The position numbers and the translations under genes were made by a program. DNA of 15,980 nt. Origin: Proteobacteria bacterium UBA6908. GTDB taxonomy: Bacteria; Pseudomonadota; Gammaproteobacteria; Acidiferrobacterales; UBA6901. The stretch is from assembly GCA_002451085.1 (NCBI GenBank), contig DKBE01000051.1, positions 1,926 through 17,905 of the forward strand. The letters run 5' to 3'. Within the stretch, counting starts at the first letter, position 1. Each line of letters opens with the position of its first letter. Positions 1-6,236 of the stretch are shown piece by piece. Under the pieces are notes generated by a model that was not told the DNA's origin, searched no databases, and saw only the letters and a list, made by a program, of their open reading frames with translations.

Positions 1-236
1 AACGGGATGACCGGCTGCACGTTGGTTGTGATTCTGGTCCCGTCGTCGAGCGGACCGATTTCCCGATCGAACGTCATCTGGATCGGAATAGTCACCAGGT
101 CTGCGACCGGGTTCGTCAACTCCTGTGCCAGCTTGGCATCTTCCGACTCGGCATTGACGGCGAACGGAAAGAAAAGCAGCGTAATTGCAAGAATACCGCA
201 ACCAGCTTCCCGCAAACCTCGTGTGCGTGTTTTCAT
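1..236 (-). CDS. Partial secreted/outer-membrane protein, N-terminal 78 residues (transporter-like, 'neuromedin U'-type annotation)
   Basis: Only the N-terminus is in the window; the gene continues past the left edge. The ATG at 234-236 follows an AAGGAG Shine-Dalgarno at a normal distance. Residues 1 to about 26 are a Sec signal peptide: a basic start, a hydrophobic core (GILAITLLFFPFAV) and an NAE cleavage region. The mature start has AQELTNPVADLVTIPIQ followed by a 'GPLDDG...VQPVIP' stretch. I recall this pattern from a proteobacterial family of presumed outer-membrane channels, often misnamed neuromedin U and related to the Phenol_MetA_deg barrels. The function is unknown; no enzymatic motif is visible. 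It lies 114 bases downstream of another barrel gene on the same strand, with a hairpin between them, so it may be co-transcribed or have its own promoter. The family is a recollection from sequence pattern; the export signal is seen directly. Confidence 0.75.
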   Translation of the reverse strand, partial: MKTRTRGLREAGCGILAITLLFFPFAVNAESEDAKLAQELTNPVADLVTIPIQMTFDREIGPLDDGTRITTNVQPVIP

Positions 237-292
237 CCTGATCTCCTTAACTGATTCATTGCGACCCATGCAGCTGGAAAATCTCCGTTCAC

Positions 293-316
293 ATGGGCCT
301 GGAACAAAGGCCCCAT
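293..316 (-). terminator. Hairpin between two outer-membrane protein genes, possible weak terminator
   Basis: The arms are ATGGGCCT (293-300) and AGGCCCCAT (308-316), separated by 7 bases and pairing with one bulged base. It starts 35 bases after the stop of the upstream barrel gene in the minus direction. There is no T-run after the stem, so it could be a processing or attenuating hairpin rather than a true intrinsic terminator. Confidence 0.3.
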
Positions 317-350
317 CACTGCCTTTAAACGGTCCATCCTCCATCGTTCG

Positions 351-1127
351 CTAGAAGGTAAACGATACCCCCAAGAGCCAGCCGTCTTGGCGCACGTCAT
401 AGAGGAATGAACCGTCCTCATATTTCACGTCGAACAGCCGGTAACCGAGCGTCGTGCCAATCAGCTTGCTCCACTGATAGCCCAGATGGACCGACGCGTC
501 ATAGAACCTGTCAGACCCCACACCGAAACCGCCGACACCCAGAATGCCCGAGACGAAAAACTTGGATCCGCCCAGCGCGCTGCGCGCCCTGACACCGATC
601 ACGGGGTCAACCCAGGATTCCTTGTTGCGAATACTGTATGGCGGTGAGTAGGGCGGGGGGAGGACGCCGAGACCGCCGACCAGATCGAGCTGCGAATCAA
701 CCTCCCAGTAGCGCGCGCCGGCAAATACATCCGCGAACGCCTGGCTGCTGTTATACAGCTCATACGCGTAGCCGGCAGTGACCAGCGTACTTCTCGAGAT
801 CGATTTCAACGTCAGGTTAAGTGCCGGGGCATAGTAGAGATCGGAACGCACATCGGAGTAGAGAATATCGACAAAGCCGGCATGCTTTCCATTCTTCAGC
901 TCAAGAAGACCCATAAAGCTTGCTTGAGTGTCCTGGAGTGCCTGGTTCGATGAAACGTCGATGGGCGCCACCGGATAGCCCGGGATCGTTGAGGCCTCCC
1001 CCTTGATACCGGCAAACCAGAGATAGGGTGTTATCCGGAATTGCCACTCATCCTCGGCACTGGCCGTCGCCGGGATGAACAGGGAGAGAAGAACTATAGC
1101 GCCGAGAATTCGTATGATGGTTCTCAT
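351..1127 (-). CDS. Outer-membrane beta-barrel protein (258 aa)
   Basis: The reading frame is open upstream to 1244, but the ATG at 1125-1127 is the likely start. It follows an AAGGA site at good spacing and gives a clean signal peptide (residues 1-24, cleavage TASA/EDEW). The mature protein begins with WQFRITPYLWFAG, typical of small proteobacterial outer-membrane proteins of unknown function. The rest alternates hydrophobic and polar residues in beta-strand style with aromatic girdles, and it ends in Phe (SFTF), the C-terminal signal for BAM-dependent insertion. No catalytic or ligand motif is visible, so it may be a channel or a structural barrel. Upstream lie a G8 tract and an FNR-like dyad, so anaerobic or redox control is possible. 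Another exported protein follows on the same strand. The fold is well supported; the substrate is unknown. Confidence 0.8.
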   Translation of the reverse strand: MRTIIRILGAIVLLSLFIPATASAEDEWQFRITPYLWFAGIKGEASTIPGYPVAPIDVSSNQALQDTQASFMGLLELKNGKHAGFVDILYSDVRSDLYYAPALNLTLKSISRSTLVTAGYAYELYNSSQAFADVFAGARYWEVDSQLDLVGGLGVLPPPYSPPYSIRNKESWVDPVIGVRARSALGGSKFFVSGILGVGGFGVGSDRFYDASVHLGYQWSKLIGTTLGYRLFDVKYEDGSFLYDVRQDGWLLGVSFTF

Positions 1128-1212
1128 GGAGTTTCCTTCGTTGTTATTAATCCAGCAAGCACGCACTGCCATCTCTCCCGCCGCTGCATACTGACGCTTG
1201 CATATTTTCACA

Positions 1213-1220
1213 CCCCCCCC
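1213..1220. repeat. Homopolymeric C8/G8 tract in a promoter region
   Basis: There are eight consecutive C on the plus strand (G on the transcribed sense) 86-93 bases upstream of the barrel gene start at 1127, next to AT-rich sequence (catatttt) that could hold a -10 element. Tracts of this length can slip during replication and alter promoter spacing. No other homopolymer of this kind was noticed in the intergenic regions. Confidence 0.6.
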
Positions 1221-1230
1221 TAGTTTAACC

Positions 1231-1244
1231 ATGACATTGATCAA
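1231..1244. promoter_or_regulatory. Degenerate FNR-like dyad
   Basis: The sequence ATGAC-ATTG-ATCAA matches the FNR/ANR consensus TTGAT-N4-ATCAA at 8 of 10 defined positions, with one perfect half. It lies 46 bases (centre to centre) from a perfect site at 1277-1290 and upstream of the barrel gene that starts at 1127. On its own it would be weak evidence; its proximity to the perfect site makes it worth noting. Confidence 0.35.
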
Positions 1245-1276
1245 ACAGGGTAAACAGGGCGAGCGCGCAAAGAAAT

Positions 1277-1290
1277 TTGATCTGGATCAA
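1277..1290. promoter_or_regulatory. Perfect FNR/ANR-type binding site
   Basis: TTGAT-CTGG-ATCAA matches the FNR/ANR (and closely the CRP-family DNR) consensus TTGAT-N4-ATCAA at all ten defined bases. It sits between the end of the AsmA gene (1376) and the barrel gene start (1127), about 150 bases upstream of that start. The barrel gene is the only gene it is placed to control. FNR activates when centred near -41.5 (class II) or further upstream (class I); the transcription start is not evident, so activation or repression cannot be decided. Confidence 0.65.
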
Positions 1291-1375
1291 TTCCGAATCG
1301 GTTTGGGCAGGACGAGGGCCGGCCTCCCCCTCCACTGACGCACCAGGGCTGATGCGCATACGGCCAGGCAGCTGG

Positions 1376-3898
1376 TTACGGCGCGGATGGCCCGGGTTTG
1401 ACCACTTCGGCCCCCTGGCGCGCGAGCAAGGCGGCACAGGGATTCTTTTCCTTCGCGCCGAGATCGCCGAACAACACGATCAGCGCGGCCGGTTGGGCAA
1501 TCCCGACGACGAGCTTGCCGAGGGCAATAATCGTGCGTTCTGTGGCGGCAACCTTGGGATGGCTGAGTGTGCCGCTAAGACGGATGGGCGTTCCCAGTTT
1601 CATCAAGGAAGCCTTCTTTTGTTGCGGCTTGAACAGACCTTTCATGCGCTCGGTCGCCAGGTCAATGACCAGCTCGCCCGCGACCGTCACGTTACGCGAA
1701 TCGAGGAGCAGTAACTCACTGCGCGCTACGCCGGAGCCGATGTTGAAGGAGGCCGCGACACATTTCAGTTCCGTATCCGTCCCCTCGGCCCAGGACACCG
1801 GGTTAAGAATCTGCAGGACATTGCCAGCCCAAAGCTCTATCACGCGCCCTTGCAGGCGACCCTCCCCGCCGAGAATCTCCACACGCCCTTTGGCGTCGCG
1901 CAGCAAGGCGCGCAGATCATTGCCCTGACCGGCAATGCGCACGTGCAAGGCGAGCGTCCCTTCGAAACCGTCGGCCACGCCGGTGGCCTTTAGCAAGGCG
2001 CCGTAGTCTATCGATTTGGCATCGATGACGGCATTCACCTCGGCGGGATCACGACGCGCATCGATGGTCATGTTGACCACCGTCGGCGCACCGGACGCGG
2101 CGCTGCGCAAATTATTCACTTCCAGTCGGCCGTTCACGAGACGCAACTCGCCGTTGAGTGCCACCAGGACTCTGTCCGCATCGAAGAATTTCACGTCATC
2201 GAGCGACAGATCGGCATCCGCCGCGCGCATCCACTCACCCGTCAAGGGGATTGCCGGGATTGCCATCCCATCCTTCGACTCCTTCGACTCCGTGCGGCGT
2301 GCCGATACCGGTCCGAATGTGTGGCGAAGGTCCTCGAACCGGATCACGCTCGGTGCCAGCGCAACATGCAATCGCGGCGATGCTTTGTCCGACCAGGCCA
2401 GATTTCCCTGCAACCAACTCTCGCCCAGTGCGAACTGGAGGTCAGAGAACTGCAGGTGCTCCGGATCGCGCGCGACCTTTCCGCTGAGGCGCACCGGCCG
2501 ACTCGGCGGTAGCTCGACTCCCAGTAACTCGCCCAGACTGGACAACGTGCCCGTCCTGACATCGAATTCTCCTTCGATCCGGCCATCGGACAGTGGTTTG
2601 CGCAGGGCACCGCCGAACTTTCCGCTGAGCCAGTCGCTTTCCATCTCTGCGTCGATCCGCCACGCCGCTTTCGATGCGAGCAGCGCTTCAATGCTGCCCA
2701 GCGTGCCGCGCGCCGTGACCGTACGGTCACGGTGGCGACCTTGCACGCGAACTTCGATGGGCTGGCCCGGCCTGACCGCGGCGGCCACTGTCGCGCGTTC
2801 GATGACAGTCGACGGCTCGCGCTCGGGGTACTGCCAGCGGAGTTCAGCGTCCTGTGCGGCCAACTCCCAGCTCGAGCGTGTCAGCAGCATCGGCAACGAC
2901 GGGGCCGTGCTGTGCCCGCGGATCGTCAAGTGGCGCATATTGATGGCGAGTGGCGACACCTCGTCCCCGTTGCCCCACAAGCGGCTCAATTCGGCATCCG
3001 ATCCCTCGGCGTTCACCTCGAAGCTTAATCCCGTCGACTCCGATTTGAAGTGCGCTTCGCCGCGATATTCGGCGAATTTCGGAATCTGCCGGGTCACGAA
3101 CGAACGCAGGACCCCGGAACGCGTACCGTAATAACGAAGATCCATCTCTACCCCGGAGAGTCTGAGGAGATCGTACGCGTTACCGCTGACGTCCGCGTGA
3201 AAATCACCAGACGCCACCGAACCACGGAATCGCCACGCCTGCGTTGGCGAAAGCAGGGCCTCCGGTGTGTCGCCATCGAGCACGATGACAACCGGGACGT
3301 CTTCGGTGCGTGCCTTCAGCCGCACGCGCAAGGGACGACCGGGCGCGAGCTCCGTACGCAGATCATCGATGCCTAACTGAAGCTGCGAACCATCCGGCAC
3401 CCGATAGGTCACCTTCGAGTGTTGCATGCCGAGGGACAAGACTTCGGCGACTATTTCGCTCTCCTCAGCACCCCCATTCCGGGCTCCGAGTATCCAGTTG
3501 GGGGTGCCATCACGACGGCGCTCCAGCAGAATGTCCGCCCCGACGAGTTTGAACTCGATAATCTGCAACCGCTGTACCAGCAGCGGCCACAGCGCAATGC
3601 GGAGCTGCAGTTGCTTGATGGTCGCCAGGCTCGGGCGCGACGCCCACGACGGATTGGCGACGGTGATATTGTCGACGATGACGCGCGGGTTGAGCGACCG
3701 CTCCAGCCTGATGGTGCCACCCATTTTGACTTCGCGCTCCAGGCTCTGGCTCAGCAGCGTCTCGACTTGCCCACGGTAGTTCGCGATATCGACCGTCATC
3801 ACGACCGCATACAGGGCCACGAGCACCAACAGCACCACCGTCGCCAGCGTGGCCGCGACGATCAGCAGGCGCTTTCTGGCCGGGGCGGTCTTCGTCAT
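1376..3898 (-). CDS. AsmA family protein (840 aa)
   Basis: This is an inner-membrane-anchored periplasmic protein of the AsmA/YhjG type. A basic N-terminus (residues 1-10) is followed by one transmembrane segment (about 11-34). Then comes the AsmA N-terminal domain, with 'DIANYRGQVETLLSQSLERE', 'GGTIRLERSLNPRVIVDNI' and 'NPSWAS' signatures. Long beta-rich repeats follow, and a C-terminal AsmA_2-like region (about 600-790) has 'GRVEILGGEGRLQGRVIE' and 'RLSGTLSHPKV'. The length is normal for the larger AsmA members. The E. coli AsmA-like proteins (YhdP, TamB, YdbH and relatives) are implicated in moving phospholipids to the outer membrane; this member's exact role is inferred. The ATG at 3896-3898 has only a weak GAG site upstream. 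Directly divergent from it are two phospholipase-type genes, which fits an envelope-lipid theme. No terminator is obvious after the stop. Confidence 0.88.
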   Translation of the reverse strand: MTKTAPARKRLLIVAATLATVVLLVLVALYAVVMTVDIANYRGQVETLLSQSLEREVKMGGTIRLERSLNPRVIVDNITVANPSWASRPSLATIKQLQLRIALWPLLVQRLQIIEFKLVGADILLERRRDGTPNWILGARNGGAEESEIVAEVLSLGMQHSKVTYRVPDGSQLQLGIDDLRTELAPGRPLRVRLKARTEDVPVVIVLDGDTPEALLSPTQAWRFRGSVASGDFHADVSGNAYDLLRLSGVEMDLRYYGTRSGVLRSFVTRQIPKFAEYRGEAHFKSESTGLSFEVNAEGSDAELSRLWGNGDEVSPLAINMRHLTIRGHSTAPSLPMLLTRSSWELAAQDAELRWQYPEREPSTVIERATVAAAVRPGQPIEVRVQGRHRDRTVTARGTLGSIEALLASKAAWRIDAEMESDWLSGKFGGALRKPLSDGRIEGEFDVRTGTLSSLGELLGVELPPSRPVRLSGKVARDPEHLQFSDLQFALGESWLQGNLAWSDKASPRLHVALAPSVIRFEDLRHTFGPVSARRTESKESKDGMAIPAIPLTGEWMRAADADLSLDDVKFFDADRVLVALNGELRLVNGRLEVNNLRSAASGAPTVVNMTIDARRDPAEVNAVIDAKSIDYGALLKATGVADGFEGTLALHVRIAGQGNDLRALLRDAKGRVEILGGEGRLQGRVIELWAGNVLQILNPVSWAEGTDTELKCVAASFNIGSGVARSELLLLDSRNVTVAGELVIDLATERMKGLFKPQQKKASLMKLGTPIRLSGTLSHPKVAATERTIIALGKLVVGIAQPAALIVLFGDLGAKEKNPCAALLARQGAEVVKPGPSAP

Positions 3899-4225
3899 GA
3901 AAGCTCGGCGGACACGCGCGCAACGGCCGCGATGCGTATGGGGCCTGGACCGGTGTCACGGTCGTGGTGAACGGAGACGACCGGCGTGAAGCCATATAAA
4001 GGGAGGATCCGCATGACTGTTCATCCGCATGGGAACATATCGGAAGGATAAACATCCTTCTCCCTCGAGTCGACAGGTTGTTCGATCGCGAGGGCAAGCG
4101 CCTCCGACTGGCCTGTGGAGGATGGTCAAGAACGGGTATATTCTGACCTGTAAATCGTGCCGCTCATGCTTCAACGGTCTACGTCGTTCGGCCCGGTTAC
4201 CCAAGGCAGCGATACAATATTTCGC
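3899..4225. other. Divergent intergenic region, 327 bases
   Basis: It separates the AsmA gene (minus) from the PLC-like/barrel gene (plus), so promoters for both should lie here. AT-rich candidates are CATATAAA near 3992-3999, GTATATTC near 4136-4143 and GATACAAT near 4211-4218, but no convincing -35/-10 pair with 16-18 spacing could be picked by eye. It also holds a 12-codon ORF with a strong ribosome site (4013-4051) and a small hairpin over that ORF's stop. No tRNA or other RNA gene is recognised. Confidence 0.5.
4013..4051 (+). other. Short upstream ORF with strong Shine-Dalgarno (12 codons), possible leader
   Basis: GGGAGG followed by 6 bases and ATG opens a 12-codon frame (MTVHPHGNISEG) ending in TAA. 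It is in the same frame as, and 174 bases upstream of, the PLC-like gene. That gene itself has no clear ribosome site, so the contrast is striking. The hairpin GAAGGAT-AAAC-ATCCTTC (4043-4060) covers the stop codon. It may be a leader peptide or chance; the peptide has no run of a regulatory amino acid. Confidence 0.25.
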
Positions 4226-6223
4226 ATGAATAGGAAAACGGAATTCTTCTGGTCGCGTGCGCTACTGGCCCTGGCGGTGTGGTGCACGGCGAGCTCGGCA
4301 TTCGGATGGATTTATCCGGAGCATCGCGACATTGCTTCCCTGGCCGTGCAGGGGCTCGATCCGGAACGCCGGGCGGAATTCGACCGGCTTTGGCAGGACG
4401 CGCGGACAGGCGACGAGCAACGCCTTTGTATTCAAGGCGCGGATACCGGACAAGGCGCCGGACCGAAGTGCATCGACTGGGCGGCGTTGTCGGGAATCGC
4501 CGGGGATCACTCCTGTTCGAGCCGGGACATGCTCGACACAGTCCGTTCCTCGGACTGGATTCTCGTCGTTGCCGACATCGCCGCACAACTCAAGGCGGAT
4601 CTCGCCAGGATCCCGGTCACGGCACCGCCGGGCCGGGCCGAAGGGGAAGCGGGTTTTATCGCCGACGTCCAGCGACGATTCGCGAGCGAGTCGAGCCGGG
4701 CAGCGCGGCTGAATGCCTTGCGCACGGCGGATAGCCGAATGCAGCGGGCGGATCCCCACTATGCGACACGGGCGGACGCCAACCTCGCGCACTTCCTGCT
4801 CGCCCGTCCCGACACCAACCTGGACCCCTACGCCTATTCGCAACTGACACTAAGACCCGGTTCCGAGCTCAACGCGATTGGGGTCTGGGTCACGCTGCAC
4901 CTGAACGCACTCCTGAAGGCGAGCCGCGTCGCCAAGGAGCAACTGCCGCCTGAAGAGCGCCGGGCGCTGGTGCGTGCCGCGCTGTTCGACGAAGCATTTG
5001 CCTTGCACTTTCTCGAGGATGTGTACGCATCCGGACACGTGGCCGGCAGCTGGGGAGACGTCTCGCAGAGAAAAGGCACACACGACTACTACAACCAGAA
5101 CGGTCTGGAGGTCTTCACCTGGGCTGGCCGGGACAAGACGATCGTGTTGATGGGCGACGCCCACATGCGTCCGCAGGATGCGGAGCTGGCCGCCAAGGCG
5201 GCTCGCACGAGCCTAGAACAGGTGCTGGATGCCGCGGCCGGTCGCTCGCGCGGCTACCCGTTTCCGTATGCGCGAACGGCCCCGGCGGCGGCGGATTCCT
5301 TTGACATCTGTACGAACGTGACGTTTCCGCTGCAGCCGGAGCTGCTTGAGCACACAGAACGATTCAGTCACGCGGCCAAAGAGGCGTTGCTCCCGACGCC
5401 CGTTCCCAGCCTGGGCCCGGGCCTCGGTGCCATGCCCCGTTTTCGCAGCGAGGTCGGAACATTCACGGGGTTGACCGGCTCGATCGATGCGCGCCAGATC
5501 AGCGGCGGGTTCGATTCCTCGCAAAACGACAACGGCTGGGTGGGCGGGCTCGATATCGGGCTCCGTGCCGGTCTGGGGCTGGAGGGCGCGCTGGGCGATG
5601 GGGGTGATGGCCTCGTGTTCGGCCAGATCGGTTTTCGCGCTGATTCAGCCTCATCGAATCGCGCGACCGGAACCTCGTTGGGACAATTGAGCGGGGAGCT
5701 CAGCGCGGCCGTGCCGGCACGCACGGCGCTGTCGACCCGATTCCGGATCCCCTTCTACCTTATCCCTGGCGACCTGGTGCTCCTGTCACCCATGGTGCTG
5801 TTCAATCCCACCGCCTACCAGCAAATGGCCGTCACCGCCGCCAACGGCGGTCTGATTCCATGGCAGCAAGGGCTGGCAACATCGGTTGGCCGCTTCCAGT
5901 TCGTGTTCGGCCGCGAAATCGGCGTGACCTGGTACGGATTGAGTGGCAACCAGCAACTCGTGGCGCCGAGCGATCCCCCGGGCGGCAGCGGGAGGATTGT
6001 GAACTACAAGTCGAGGTACTTCGACTTTCCGATCCTCGAATACCGGCCATATCGCGCGTTCGGCGCCAACCAAAGCTCGACGATACTGTTCCAGCTGTTC
6101 GCCGGTGCCGACTATCCCTATCACGAATCGGTCGAGTATCCGCTGGGCGCACCACCCGTGAAGCTTCGCCCCATCTACTCACTCGGCCTGCGGATGGTAT
6201 TCGACTGGCGCTATTACTATTGA
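4226..6223 (+). CDS. Secreted zinc phospholipase C / S1-P1 nuclease-like domain fused to an outer-membrane beta-barrel (665 aa)
   Basis: The ATG at 4226 is chosen because it gives a signal peptide (residues 1-27, ending SSAFG) whose cleavage would leave Trp28 first. The frame is open further upstream to 4157 without a ribosome site. Mature W1 and H6 (W28, H33) match the W1/H6 zinc ligands of P1 nuclease. H261-FLE-D265-VYASG-H271 matches the HxxxDxxxxxH ligand set of bacterial PLC and S1/P1 nucleases. H286 (THDYYN) is the probable next ligand, although its +4 partner is Asn290 rather than Asp/Glu; D84 and H95 are candidates for the rest. From about 405 to 665 the sequence turns into Gly/aromatic-rich beta-strands (FGQIGFRAD, GLDIGLRAGL) and ends RYYY, consistent with a barrel anchor. 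The substrate could be phospholipid or nucleic acid; PLC is favoured by the phospholipase neighbours. It is followed after 13 bases by a PLD-family gene, so the two form an operon. Possible -10 hexamer TACAAT (4213-4218) sits so close to the ATG that the mRNA might be nearly leaderless. Confidence 0.72.
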   Translation: MNRKTEFFWSRALLALAVWCTASSAFGWIYPEHRDIASLAVQGLDPERRAEFDRLWQDARTGDEQRLCIQGADTGQGAGPKCIDWAALSGIAGDHSCSSRDMLDTVRSSDWILVVADIAAQLKADLARIPVTAPPGRAEGEAGFIADVQRRFASESSRAARLNALRTADSRMQRADPHYATRADANLAHFLLARPDTNLDPYAYSQLTLRPGSELNAIGVWVTLHLNALLKASRVAKEQLPPEERRALVRAALFDEAFALHFLEDVYASGHVAGSWGDVSQRKGTHDYYNQNGLEVFTWAGRDKTIVLMGDAHMRPQDAELAAKAARTSLEQVLDAAAGRSRGYPFPYARTAPAAADSFDICTNVTFPLQPELLEHTERFSHAAKEALLPTPVPSLGPGLGAMPRFRSEVGTFTGLTGSIDARQISGGFDSSQNDNGWVGGLDIGLRAGLGLEGALGDGGDGLVFGQIGFRADSASSNRATGTSLGQLSGELSAAVPARTALSTRFRIPFYLIPGDLVLLSPMVLFNPTAYQQMAVTAANGGLIPWQQGLATSVGRFQFVFGREIGVTWYGLSGNQQLVAPSDPPGGSGRIVNYKSRYFDFPILEYRPYRAFGANQSSTILFQLFAGADYPYHESVEYPLGAPPVKLRPIYSLGLRMVFDWRYYY

Positions 6224-6236
6224 TACGGAATGATCA

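Noticed and set aside
1128..1244. A 39-residue N-terminal extension of the barrel protein from an upstream ATG
   Set aside because: The extension would bury the signal peptide and overlap the G8 tract and an FNR-like site. The ATG at 1127 has a proper ribosome site.
2271..2292. Short direct repeat TTCGACTCC within the AsmA gene
   Set aside because: Two copies encode a Glu-Ser-Lys repeat in a loop; too short and few to be meaningful.
2016..3131. A 371-codon open frame on the plus strand inside the AsmA gene
   Set aside because: It is antisense to a well-supported AsmA protein. Its product is rich in Arg/Ser/Pro with no domain, typical of a shadow frame in GC-rich DNA.
4029..4229. A 66-codon plus-strand frame ending in an ATGA overlap with the PLC-like start, with a CxxCxxC stretch
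   Set aside because: No ribosome site at its ATG, a strongly basic low-complexity composition, and most of it lies in an intergenic promoter region. The overlap is probably chance, though coupling cannot be excluded.
4262..4843. Long minus-strand frames opposite the PLC-like gene
   Set aside because: They are Arg-rich shadow frames without ribosome sites, opposite a gene with clear motifs.
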